Positions 22,259 through 29,709 of a DNA stretch of 29,709 nucleotides are shown here, in pieces. Position numbers and translations under genes: made by a program. The DNA comes from Butyricicoccus_A sp964513445 (GTDB lineage Bacteria; Bacillota; Clostridia; Oscillospirales; Butyricicoccaceae), in contig CAZEMM010000022.1 of the NCBI GenBank assembly GCA_964513445.1, forward strand, positions 1 to 29,709. Direction: 5' to 3'. Under the pieces are notes generated by a model, which saw only the letters and a program-made list of their open reading frames with translations, was not told where the DNA came from and did no database searches. Position 1 is the first letter of the stretch. Every line of letters begins with the position of its first letter.

Positions 22259-23548
22259 TTACTCTGCTACCGGCTGTGTCGCGACCGCGTTTTCCTTGAG
22301 CATTTCAATCGTCTTGGTCAGCGCCAGGTCGCCCTTGAGGGACTCCTCCGGAACAAACTTCTTGACATTGTCGACATCCATGCCGTACTGCTCGGACAGC
22401 TTGGTATACTCCTTCTCAAGCTCTTCCTCGGTCGCCTCGATGTTCTCCAGCTCAGCAATCTTCTGAACAGCCAGACGAACCTTAACCTGACGCTCTGCCT
22501 GATCGCGGAATATGCCGCGGAAGGTCGCCATATCCATGCCCATCTGCTTGACATAGTCGTCCAACTGAATGCCCTGCTGCTGGATGCGGTAGCCATAGTC
22601 CTGCATGATGCTGTCCAGCTGGCTCTCGTACATTGCCTCCGGGATATCGGCCTCCATCACTTCGACAACCTTGTCCAGAACCTTCTCCTCAAAGTCGCGT
22701 TCAGCCGCTTCCTTCTTGGACTGCGCCAGCTTTGATTCTATATCCTTTTTCAGCTCGTCCAGTGTCTCAAACTCGGAGATATCCTTTGCAAACTCGTCGT
22801 CCATCTCCGGCAGGATCGTCGTCTCAACCGACTTGACCGTACACTTAAAGACTGCCGGCTTGCCGGCCAGTTCTTCTGCCTGATAGTCCTCCGGGAACGT
22901 AACGTTTACATCGCATTCCTCACCCGCGCTCTTGCCGACCAGCTGATCCTCAAAGCCAGGAATAAATGTGCCTGAGCCGAGTTTCAGGCTAAAGTCCTCG
23001 CCCTTGCCGCCTTCAAATGCAACGCCGTCGACAAAGCCTTCAAAATCAATGACAGTGGTATCTCCCAGCTGCGCCGGACGCTCCACGGTCTCCGTGCTGG
23101 AGTCTCGCTGTGCCAGACGATCCAGCTCCTGCTTGATATCGTCCTCGCTGACGGTGGCGTCAGCCTTTTCCGCCTCGACGCCCTTGTACGCGCCCATCGT
23201 GACCTCCGGCTCAACTGCAACCGTGCAGATGAACTCAAAGCCGTCGTCAGTAAAGTTGTCAACCTGAACGTCTGCCGCTGCGACCGGCTTGATCGCGGAC
23301 TGCTCGACAGCCTTCGGATAAACCTCCGGATAGACGATATTCAGCGCGTCATCCAGAAATACACCCTGGCCATACATCTTTTCGATGATCTTGCGCGAAG
23401 CCTTGCCCTTGCGGAAGCCCGGAACCTGAATCTGGTTCTTGTTCTTCTTGTATGCAGCTTCCTTGGCCTTATCTAATTCTTCAGCGGAAACAGCAATTGT
23501 CAGCTTAACCTGGCTGTGTTCCAGCTTTTCCGTGTTCTTGAGTTCCAT
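22259..23548 (-). CDS. tig: Trigger factor (ribosome-associated chaperone)
   Basis: 429-residue chaperone that binds nascent chains at the ribosome exit. N-terminal ribosome-binding domain with the signature loop GFRKGKAS (44-51; the family Pro is Ser here). FKBP-type prolyl isomerase domain (about 150-240: PAQLGDTTVIDFEGFVDG, LGSGTFIPGFEDQLVG). Helical C-terminal domain to the end. Met at 23548 has AGGAGGAG about 10-12 nt upstream. It has its own promoter and heads the tig-clpP-clpX run. Confidence 0.97.
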   Translation of the reverse strand: MELKNTEKLEHSQVKLTIAVSAEELDKAKEAAYKKNKNQIQVPGFRKGKASRKIIEKMYGQGVFLDDALNIVYPEVYPKAVEQSAIKPVAAADVQVDNFTDDGFEFICTVAVEPEVTMGAYKGVEAEKADATVSEDDIKQELDRLAQRDSSTETVERPAQLGDTTVIDFEGFVDGVAFEGGKGEDFSLKLGSGTFIPGFEDQLVGKSAGEECDVNVTFPEDYQAEELAGKPAVFKCTVKSVETTILPEMDDEFAKDISEFETLDELKKDIESKLAQSKKEAAERDFEEKVLDKVVEVMEADIPEAMYESQLDSIMQDYGYRIQQQGIQLDDYVKQMGMDMATFRGIFRDQAERQVKVRLAVQKIAELENIEATEEELEKEYTKLSEQYGMDVDNVKKFVPEESLKGDLALTKTIEMLKENAVATQPVAE

Positions 23549-23582
23549 GTCAAATGACTCCTCCTATAAATATGTCCAATCT

Positions 23583-23611
23583 ATTCTACCAGATAGTTGG
23601 CAGTTTGGCTA
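23583..23611 (-). promoter_or_regulatory. tig promoter
   Basis: Minus strand TAGCCA (23606-23611, 4 of 6 matches), 17 nt, TAGAAT (23583-23588). Confidence 0.5.
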
Positions 23612-23620
23612 GATATTTTT

Positions 23621-24322
23621 CTATTTTTTTAGCAAAACAGGTGTGAAATCAATGAAATCTCCCGCCGTCAGCATAAAATAGATGCCCTCATGCAATCCGG
23701 TCACCGCGTAGCGCTGGCTCTCAGAGTGCAAATGCCCATAGATGCACCGTGTCACGCCGTATCGCTGCATCAGCTCAATGATCTCTCCGCAGCGGAAGTT
23801 CGCATGAATCGGCGGGTAATGCAAAAAGCAATACAGCTGCTGCGCTCCCTGCTGTTGAGCGGACTTCAACGAGGTCTCCAGACGGATGAGTTCGCGACGA
23901 AAGATCTTTTCGTCATGCCCTTCCTTGAAATTTTCCTCATAAAACCAGCCACGGGTTCCACAAATACCAATATTATCATAAATAAAGCTATTGTTAAAGA
24001 GGAAATCGATATTTTCTATACCGTTTTCCTGAAAAAAACGCTTCATTTTGCTGACTGTGGTCCACCAGAGGTCATGATTGCCCTTGAGAATGATCTTTTT
24101 CCCCGGCAGGCTTTGCAAAAAGCGAAAGTCCGGCAGGCTCTCTTTTAGGTTGATGCCCCAGCAGACATCGCCGCCGATGACAACGGTATCCTCCGGCCTG
24201 ACCACGGCGCGCCAGTTGCGCGCAATCTTTTCCATATAACCCTGCCATTTGCCCCCGAAAATATCCATTGGCTTTTGCACGCCGACGGACAAATGCAGGT
24301 CAGAAATTACATACAACGCCAT
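23621..24322 (-). CDS. Metallophosphoesterase, calcineurin-like
   Basis: 233 residues with every metallophosphoesterase block in order: ISDLHLS (6-12), VIGGDVCWG (near 48-56), LKGNHDLWW (near 78-86), FLHYPP (His, near 166-171) and CIYGHLH (near 192-198). These form a two-metal site. The substrate is unknown. Relatives of this size in Clostridia are annotated only as metallophosphoesterase. The start is 5 nt after the thrC stop with a weak AGGA, so it depends on thrC transcription and probably translational coupling. Confidence 0.9.
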   Translation of the reverse strand: MALYVISDLHLSVGVQKPMDIFGGKWQGYMEKIARNWRAVVRPEDTVVIGGDVCWGINLKESLPDFRFLQSLPGKKIILKGNHDLWWTTVSKMKRFFQENGIENIDFLFNNSFIYDNIGICGTRGWFYEENFKEGHDEKIFRRELIRLETSLKSAQQQGAQQLYCFLHYPPIHANFRCGEIIELMQRYGVTRCIYGHLHSESQRYAVTGLHEGIYFMLTAGDFIDFTPVLLKK

Positions 24323-24327
24323 GCGGA

Positions 24328-25821
24328 TTAAATCCTGTTCAGCAGATCAATCGTGTCCAGAATATCTTCCTTGTTGACTACGAGGTCAAAGCGCGGTGTG
24401 AGACCAGAGAGCGCGGCGAGCGGCGCGGGCGCCTTTGTCCCGGTCATTCTCTCCAGCTGGCCAAGCAGCTCGATGCCGTCGCTCTCCACAGCGCCGCCCA
24501 GTGCGGAAATAACGCTCTGGCAGAACTTATACGGGCTGGCCGTCGACGCAATGACAGTGGGCGTCGTATCGCCCGTGCGCGTCCGGTAATCTTCGTATAC
24601 CTTGACCGCAACCGCCGTATGCGTGTCGCACAGGTACTTGTTTTCCGCAAACAGCCGCGCAATCGTTCGCTTCGTCTGAATATCGTCACAGCAGCCCGCG
24701 GCAAATTGACTGCCGATTCCCGCAAAGACTTCCGCCGGCACGCTGTACCTGCCGTTTTCACGCAGCTGCGCCATGAGGTCCGCAACCATGCCGTCATTAT
24801 AGCCCGATGCGAGGAACAATAAACGTTCCAGATTGCTGGAAATCAAAATATCCATCGACGGCGAGATGGTCGTATGGAACGGACGTTCACGGTCATAGGC
24901 GCCGCCGGAGGCAAAGAAATCGGTAAGCACATTATTTTCATTGGATGCACAGATGAGCTTTGCGATCGGAACGCCCATATGCTTGGCATAATATGCCGCA
25001 AGAATGTTGCCAAAGTTGCCGGTCGGCACGCAGACGTTCATAGGCTCGCCCATCTTGACCGCGCCGCTGCTGAGCAGGTCGCAATACGCGGAGACATAGT
25101 ACGCGATCTGCGGTGCGAGACGCCCCCAGTTGATAGAGTTAGCGGAGGACAGCGTCATGCCCTGCGCGTCCAGCTTGTCGATCGACACCGTGTCGGTAAA
25201 GATTTTCTTCACCGCATTCTGCGCGTCGTCAAAATTGCCGCGAATCGCGCAGACCTGCACGTTTGCACCCCTCTGGGTGACCATTTGCAGCTTTTGAATC
25301 GTGCTGACGCCGTCCACCGGATAATAGACCATGATCTTGGTGCCCTCGACGTCCGCAAAGCCGTCAAGCGCGGCCTTTCCGGTATCGCCGGAGGTGGCGA
25401 CCAGAATGCAGGCGGTGCGCTGCTCGCCGGTCTTGCGCAGTGAAGCGGTCAGCAGATGCGGCAGCATTTGCAGCGCCATGTCCTTAAACGCGCAGGTCGG
25501 GCCGTGCCACAGCTCAAGAATGTATGTGCCGTCCCTCAGCTCGACCAGCGGGGCGGTATTTGCGCCGCCGAATTTTTCATCCGCGTACGCGCGCGCGGCA
25601 AAGCCGGCAAGCTCCTCCGCTGTAAAATCGGTCAGATAGCGCCCGAGGATATCCGCGCTTCTACCGCGGTAATCCATCCCGCACAGCGCCTCCAAATCCG
25701 TCGCTGTCAGCTTCGGAATTTCCGTCGGGCAGTACAGGCCGCCGTCCGGCGCAATGCCGGTCGCAATCGCCTTTGCCGCGCTGACCTTCCGGCTGAGGTC
25801 TCTTGTGCTTACATAATCCAT
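24328..25821 (-). CDS. thrC: Threonine synthase
   Basis: 497-residue PLP enzyme converting O-phosphohomoserine to threonine. The PLP lysine is K113 in HGPTCAFKDMALQ. SGDTGKAA and CVPTGNFGNILAAYYAKHMG bind phosphate/PLP; SANSINWGRL is typical of the longer, fungal/bacterial class II type, and the length (about 490-500) agrees. ATG 25821 has AGGAGG 11 nt upstream. It lies 53 nt after the dipeptidase gene. A separate promoter is not clear, so read-through from upstream is possible. No hom or thrB is nearby and no T-box is seen in the short leader. Confidence 0.97.
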   Translation of the reverse strand: MDYVSTRDLSRKVSAAKAIATGIAPDGGLYCPTEIPKLTATDLEALCGMDYRGRSADILGRYLTDFTAEELAGFAARAYADEKFGGANTAPLVELRDGTYILELWHGPTCAFKDMALQMLPHLLTASLRKTGEQRTACILVATSGDTGKAALDGFADVEGTKIMVYYPVDGVSTIQKLQMVTQRGANVQVCAIRGNFDDAQNAVKKIFTDTVSIDKLDAQGMTLSSANSINWGRLAPQIAYYVSAYCDLLSSGAVKMGEPMNVCVPTGNFGNILAAYYAKHMGVPIAKLICASNENNVLTDFFASGGAYDRERPFHTTISPSMDILISSNLERLLFLASGYNDGMVADLMAQLRENGRYSVPAEVFAGIGSQFAAGCCDDIQTKRTIARLFAENKYLCDTHTAVAVKVYEDYRTRTGDTTPTVIASTASPYKFCQSVISALGGAVESDGIELLGQLERMTGTKAPAPLAALSGLTPRFDLVVNKEDILDTIDLLNRI

Positions 25822-25874
25822 AATTTGATAAACCTCCTAAAGGTATAACCTATCTCTATCGTATCTTTCATATT

Positions 25875-26828
25875 TCAAAAATTCGCCTGAACGAATCGTT
25901 TTGCATTGTCATAAAAGATATTTCCGATCTGCGTATCGGTGTAGCCATGCCGCGACATCGCCTCAGCGAGCCGCTGCATGCCCGTGATGTCCGTGATGCC
26001 ATCCGGCAGATGGTCGCAGCCATCCCAATCCGCGCCGATACACAGATGGTTCTCCCCGCCCAGCGCGCAAAAGTGCTCAATATGACGAAGGATATCGCTG
26101 CAATCCGCATGCGCTTTGCGCGTTAAAAACGGTACATACAAATTGATACCGACCAAACCGCCGCGCGATATAATCGCACCGAACTGGTCGTCCGTCAGAT
26201 TGCGCACATGCGGACAGACTGCCTTGCTGTTGGAATGCGTTGCGATGATCGGCGCGTCTGTGCACGCCGTCAAATCCCAAAAGCCGCGCTCGGACAGATG
26301 CGACACGTCGATAAACACACCGTCCCGTGTCAGCCGTTTAACCAGCCGCTTGCCGCGTGCAGTCAAACCCGCACGGTCATCTGTGACCGCGCCGCAACCA
26401 TAGCAGGAGCGATGGTTCCATGTCAGCGTGACGATGCGCACGCCCGCATGGAGCGCGCGCTGAATATCCTCCTCCGATTGCAGCAGCTCCGCGCCCTCAA
26501 TGGACAAAAACGCCGCCGCCTCGCCGTTCCGCTCCGCCCGCTCCATGTCCACCGCCGTCCGGCACAAACGGATGCAATCAGCTGCGTCTGCAAGCTGCCG
26601 CTGTGCCGTTTGCAGCAGGTGGGAAAAGCGGATGTGTGCAGTCTGCGCGTCAGATATCGGCTTAGAACCACAAAACAGTGCAAAGACCTGTGCATAGTGG
26701 TCATATCGCGCCGCGCGCGCCAAATCCAGCTGTCCGCTATTTCGCCGCAGCGTGCCTGCGGTGCTACGATAAAGCGCGTAGTCGCTCAGTTCACATATTG
26801 TATCACAGTGCGCGTCAAAATACTTCAC
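25875..26828 (-). CDS. Membrane dipeptidase-type peptidase (M19, renal dipeptidase family)
   Basis: 317-residue zinc amidohydrolase-fold peptidase. Zinc ligands by alignment to renal dipeptidase: H7 and D9 (DAHCDT), E111 (SIEGAE), H177 (DVSHLS), H198 (ATHSNS); GADWDG (D268 by count) matches the GSDFDG acid. Family members cleave dipeptides, including some with D-residues. No signal peptide, so cytoplasmic. The ATG overlaps the yraN stop by 4 nt, making it part of the rnhB-yraN run. Confidence 0.93.
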   Translation of the reverse strand: MKYFDAHCDTICELSDYALYRSTAGTLRRNSGQLDLARAARYDHYAQVFALFCGSKPISDAQTAHIRFSHLLQTAQRQLADAADCIRLCRTAVDMERAERNGEAAAFLSIEGAELLQSEEDIQRALHAGVRIVTLTWNHRSCYGCGAVTDDRAGLTARGKRLVKRLTRDGVFIDVSHLSERGFWDLTACTDAPIIATHSNSKAVCPHVRNLTDDQFGAIISRGGLVGINLYVPFLTRKAHADCSDILRHIEHFCALGGENHLCIGADWDGCDHLPDGITDITGMQRLAEAMSRHGYTDTQIGNIFYDNAKRFVQANF

Positions 26829-27178
26829 TCTGTCACCTCAAATGCATGCGGCAGATGCTCAATGCGAAAGCTGCCGTCGGGATGCAGGTATACCTCAATC
26901 ACATCGAAGCGTGGCTGAAGCGTCGTCGGATGCAGCATCAGCCAATGCTGTGCCGTATGGATGAGATGCCGCTGCTTGGTCAGCGTAACCGCCTCGCGCG
27001 GCGCGCCAAACCGGACGCTGCTGCGCGTTTTGACCTCAATAAACAGCAAATTATGCGCATCCGCGCAAATCAGATCGATCTCGCCGTTTCGGGTGCGAAA
27101 ATTGCGCGCAAGCACACGCCAGCCGCGCCGCTGCGCATACCGTGCGGCAAGCTGCTCACCGTACTGTCCATTCGTCAT
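26825..27178 (-). CDS. yraN: YraN family protein (UPF0102, endonuclease-fold)
   Basis: 117 residues with the PD-(D/E)XK nuclease-like core: Glu in NGEIDLICAD (near 32-41), then LLFIEVKTRSS (E-x-K) near 45-55. YraN-type proteins are found next to rnhB across bacteria and are thought to act in DNA or RNA metabolism; the precise role is unknown. It overlaps rnhB by 4 nt upstream and the dipeptidase by 4 nt downstream. Confidence 0.94.
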   Translation of the reverse strand: MTNGQYGEQLAARYAQRRGWRVLARNFRTRNGEIDLICADAHNLLFIEVKTRSSVRFGAPREAVTLTKQRHLIHTAQHWLMLHPTTLQPRFDVIEVYLHPDGSFRIEHLPHAFEVTE

Positions 27179-27807
27179 ACGTCGCCCAAAACCTTTTTTA
27201 AAAACGTCCTGCGGTGCAGCGGACAGATACCGTATTGCTCGATGGCGGCGTAGTGCGCTTTGGTGCCGTAGCCCTTGTGCTTTTCAAAGCCATACTGCGG
27301 GTACTGCTTCGCCATCTCGCGCATATACCGGTCTCGCGTGACCTTGGCAAGAATCGAGGCCGCCGCAATGGACAGCACACAGCCATCCCCGCCAACAACC
27401 GTCTCCGCCGGAATATCCAAGCCGCGGATACAGTTTCCGTCCACGAGCGCAAAATCTGGCGGTATTGGCAGCGCCTGCACCGCGCGGCGCATCGCCAGAA
27501 AGGTCGCATTCAAAATATTCTGTTCGTCGATTTCCCGTTCATCCGCCTCACCGATGGCCCATGCGAGCGCATGCTCTGTGACGAAATCATACAGCAGCTC
27601 GCGCTTGCGTTCGGGGATTTTTTTGGAATCATTCACGCCGGGCAGCTCGATGCCTCGCGGCAGGATGACGGCAGCCGCGACGACCGGTCCCGCGAGCGGC
27701 CCGCGTCCCGCTTCATCAATGCCGCACACGGCGGAAAACCCGCGCGCATACACCTCCGCCTCCCGCTGCATCGTCAGCAGTACCGGCTGTTTATTCACCT
27801 TCGCCAT
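27175..27807 (-). CDS. rnhB: Ribonuclease HII
   Basis: 210-residue nuclease that removes ribonucleotides from DNA:RNA hybrids. Catalytic D31 and E32 (GIDEAGRGPLAGPVV), D123 (LVDGN) and D141 (GGDGCVLSIAAASI). Start: ATG 27807 has GAGG about 9 nt upstream and overlaps the end of rbgA by 17 nt; a longer frame to 27909 would lie well inside rbgA with no support. The stop overlaps yraN by 4 nt, so translation is coupled down the operon. Confidence 0.96.
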   Translation of the reverse strand: MAKVNKQPVLLTMQREAEVYARGFSAVCGIDEAGRGPLAGPVVAAAVILPRGIELPGVNDSKKIPERKRELLYDFVTEHALAWAIGEADEREIDEQNILNATFLAMRRAVQALPIPPDFALVDGNCIRGLDIPAETVVGGDGCVLSIAAASILAKVTRDRYMREMAKQYPQYGFEKHKGYGTKAHYAAIEQYGICPLHRRTFLKKVLGDV

Positions 27808-28693
27808 GTGCGACATCCTCATATTCATCCGGCGTCTCCAGCGTGATGCGGCCGAGTCTGCCGCCGCGAAACTCATCCAGCAGGATGCGTGCCATACGCT
27901 CCGTGTCAATCTCGCCGCCGGAAATCAAAAATCCCCGCTTACGGCCCGCACGCATCAGCAGCTCATAGCCAAGAAAATCCATCTCCGCCGCCTCATCTGC
28001 GGCCGGAAGCTGAATTTTATAGCGCTCAGTAAGCGCCTGCGGCGACCTGCGGAACAAAATCTCCATCAACTTGCAGGCCAGCGTCTCAACATCCAAAATA
28101 TCATCCTTGACCGCGCCGGTCGACGCGAGATAAATTCCCGTGCGCTCATCCCCCAGCTTCGGCCACAAAATGCCCGGTGTGTCCAACAGCTCCAGTCCGC
28201 CCTCCACGCGAAACCACTGCTGTCCGCGCGTCACGCCCGGCTTGTCGGACGCCTTTGCGGATTTGCGTCCCAAAATGCGGTTGATAATCGTGGATTTACC
28301 GACATTCGGGATTCCGACCACCATCACCTTAACCGTTCGACCGGTCTGTCCCTTTGCGTTCCACTGTTCAATTTTATCCGCGAGCAGCGTGCGCACAGCA
28401 GCGGAGAATTTCCCCACACCTGCGCCGCTTCGGGCATCCGTCGTCAGCACAGCATAGCCCTGCCTGCGATAATAGGCTGCCCACAGCTTCGTTGCCTCCG
28501 GATCGGCAAGGTCAGTGCGATTGAGCACCAGCAGACGCGGCTTATTGCCCGCGATTTCATCCATATCCGGATTGCGGCTGACCTGCGGGATGCGCGCATC
28601 TACGATCTCACACACCGCATCCACACGCTTCAGGCTCTCTGCCATTTGACGGCGTGTGCGCGTCATATGTCCGGGATACCACTGTATATTCAT
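27791..28693 (-). CDS. rbgA: Ribosome biogenesis GTPase (RbgA/YlqF)
   Basis: 300-residue circularly permuted GTPase for late 50S assembly. N-terminal WYPGHMTRTRRQM (His9 is the catalytic His in RbgA). Motif order is permuted: G4 NRTD (58-61), then G1 GIPNVGKS (127-134), then G3 DTPG (171-174). The C-terminal ANTAR-like RNA-binding helices follow. ATG 28693 has AAGGAG about 9 nt upstream. Order rplS-lepB-rbgA-rnhB matches Firmicutes. Confidence 0.97.
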   Translation of the reverse strand: MNIQWYPGHMTRTRRQMAESLKRVDAVCEIVDARIPQVSRNPDMDEIAGNKPRLLVLNRTDLADPEATKLWAAYYRRQGYAVLTTDARSGAGVGKFSAAVRTLLADKIEQWNAKGQTGRTVKVMVVGIPNVGKSTIINRILGRKSAKASDKPGVTRGQQWFRVEGGLELLDTPGILWPKLGDERTGIYLASTGAVKDDILDVETLACKLMEILFRRSPQALTERYKIQLPAADEAAEMDFLGYELLMRAGRKRGFLISGGEIDTERMARILLDEFRGGRLGRITLETPDEYEDVAHGEGE

Positions 28694-28717
28694 CCACTGT
28701 TCTCCTTATGATAGGGT

Positions 28718-29284
28718 TTAGGAAACCGTTCCAATCTCATCAAACGGATAGATGCGCAGCAATACCTTTCCGATGATATACCGTGTATCCACCATGCCAA
28801 GCGCGGCATAGCGGCTATCCGTGGAATGGTTGCGGTTGTCGCCCATGACGAACACGCAGCCCTCCGGCACGGTCTGCGGGAAGGTGGAATCAAACTGCGT
28901 CAGCGTCGGCTCCGCAATGTAGTCCTCTTGCAGCACCTCGCCGTTTACTTGAACGGTTCCGGTGTCAAAATCAATGTCAATCGTATCGCCCTCAGTCGCA
29001 ATCACGCGCTTGACGATCGGACTAGTCATAAACGAATCCTTTGTCAAAATCACAATGTCCCCCTTTTGGGGCGTATAAAACAGATTGGACACGAGCAGCT
29101 GATTGGAATCCTGTAGTGTCGGCACCATGGAGTTTCCCTCCACGCCGATGACACGAACACCAAAAACAAATACAACAATGACGACCGCCAGCGAGATGAG
29201 CAGCGCCTCTCCCCAATCAAACAGTTCGCTGTGAAACCGTCCGGTCGGCGTCTCCTCCTGTTTTTTCCTTGTTTTCCTGCGCAT
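28718..29284 (-). CDS. lepB: Type I signal peptidase
   Basis: 188-residue inner-membrane serine protease that removes signal peptides from exported proteins. One N-terminal membrane anchor (about 26-45), catalytic S52 (GNSMVPTL) and K92 (IVKRVIA), box E MGDNRNHSTDSR. It is of the short Gram-positive (SipS-like) kind. Start: ATG 29284 is 9 nt after AAAGG; the ATG at 29293 abuts the ribosome site and is rejected. Own promoter at 29320-29347, so it begins a new transcript after the rplS terminator. Confidence 0.96.
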   Translation of the reverse strand: MRRKTRKKQEETPTGRFHSELFDWGEALLISLAVVIVVFVFGVRVIGVEGNSMVPTLQDSNQLLVSNLFYTPQKGDIVILTKDSFMTSPIVKRVIATEGDTIDIDFDTGTVQVNGEVLQEDYIAEPTLTQFDSTFPQTVPEGCVFVMGDNRNHSTDSRYAALGMVDTRYIIGKVLLRIYPFDEIGTVS

Positions 29285-29319
29285 TGCGATCATCCTTTCT
29301 GCAAGCCGGCAATATAATT

Positions 29320-29347
29320 ATTATACTGCTTTTCTGCCCTTTGACAA
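29320..29347 (-). promoter_or_regulatory. lepB promoter
   Basis: Minus strand TTGTCA (29342-29347), 16 nt, TATAAT (29320-29325). It probably drives lepB-rbgA-rnhB-yraN-dipeptidase. Confidence 0.8.
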
Positions 29348-29379
29348 GGGCGTATCTTTAAAATAGTACGAAAAGTACG

Positions 29380-29410
29380 AAAAAAGGAGAGAACAACGAC
29401 TGTTCTCTCC
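29380..29410 (-). terminator. rplS terminator
   Basis: GGAGAGAACA (29386-29395) pairs perfectly with TGTTCTCTCC (29401-29410) around ACGAC; minus strand continues with TTTTTT. A tandem AGTACGAAA repeat (29365-29380 region) lies just beyond. Confidence 0.92.
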
Positions 29411-29434
29411 TCTGCGGGTTGCAATAGAAGTATC

Positions 29435-29709
29435 TTACAGCTTCTCGCGAACCTTTGCCGCCTTGCCGACTCTGCCGCGCAGATAGTACAGCTTTGCACG
29501 GCGAACCTTACCGTGACGGATAACCTCGAACTTCGCGATGTTCGGGGAGTGTACTGGGAAGGTCTTCTCAACGCCTACGCCGTAGGAGATACGTCTTACG
29601 GTCACGGTCTTGTTGATGCCGCTATGTTTCATAGCGATAATGGTACCCTCGAAAATCTGGATTCTTTCGCGGTTACCTTCCTTGATCTTGGCGTGTACCT
29701 TTACCGTAT
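29435..29709 (-). CDS. rplS: 50S ribosomal protein L19 (partial, N-terminus outside window)
   Basis: The last 91 residues of L19. The sequence TVKVHAKIKEGNRERIQIFEG, then GINKTVTVRRISYGVGVEKTF and RAKLYYLRGRVGKAAKVREKL is unmistakable. L19 sits at the 30S/50S interface. The N-terminal 20-25 residues are cut by the window edge. A strong terminator follows. Confidence 0.98.
   Translation of the reverse strand, partial: TVKVHAKIKEGNRERIQIFEGTIIAMKHSGINKTVTVRRISYGVGVEKTFPVHSPNIAKFEVIRHGKVRRAKLYYLRGRVGKAAKVREKL

Noticed and set aside
25822..25874. A separate thrC promoter in the 53-nt gap
   Set aside because: TTGAAA is present, but no acceptable -10 falls at 16-18 nt, so no promoter was called.
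29361..29385. Tandem AGTACGAAA repeat as a regulatory array
   Set aside because: Only two copies, and they lie in the tail of the rplS terminator; chance or terminator sequence is more likely.

Overview
The window is a piece of chromosome from a Gram-positive, low-to-moderate GC anaerobe of the class Clostridia. This is inferred from the housekeeping order rplS-lepB-rbgA-rnhB-yraN and tig-clpP-clpX, strong AGGAGG-type ribosome binding sites, sigma-A promoters, a YesM/YesN-type two-component system, an iron-dependent butanol-type dehydrogenase, and a second PurF-like protein of a kind known from Clostridia. A butyrate-producer-like Oscillospirales lineage is plausible, but the sequence alone does not prove it. 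No rRNA, tRNA, CRISPR array, insertion sequence or prophage is visible.

Left part (1-3400): a sugar isomerase/epimerase cut by the window edge, a LacI-family regulator, and a divergent Gfo/Idh/MocA dehydrogenase resembling inositol 2-dehydrogenase. The lacI/dehydrogenase intergenic region carries two copies of an 11-nt near-palindrome placed as operators. Next (3541-10073, minus strand) is a regulated uptake module: sensor kinase and AraC-type response regulator, then, behind a promoter with a good -10 but a poor -35, two different TRAP substrate-binding lipoproteins, a small permease and a large permease. One binding protein probably serves transport (keto-acid/TakP-like) and the other may serve sensing.

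Middle (10074-20230): a TraX-like membrane protein, a 22-codon cysteine-rich mini-ORF before an iron alcohol dehydrogenase, NAD(P)HX epimerase, two small unknown genes, CCA-adding enzyme, a PurF-like protein that has lost its glutaminase nucleophile, divergent purC, a single-domain DMT transporter, and rarA.

Right part (20246-29709, all minus): clpP-clpX with a DUF3846-like gene behind clpX, trigger factor, a metallophosphoesterase behind threonine synthase, and the tight run lepB-rbgA-rnhB-yraN-dipeptidase, with rplS truncated at the right edge. These are ordinary housekeeping genes for protein export, folding, degradation, ribosome assembly and RNA/DNA maintenance. The more unusual items are the nucleophile-less PurF paralog, the cysteine-rich mini-ORF, the two-receptor TRAP system, and the small genes and hairpins at 13094-13670.
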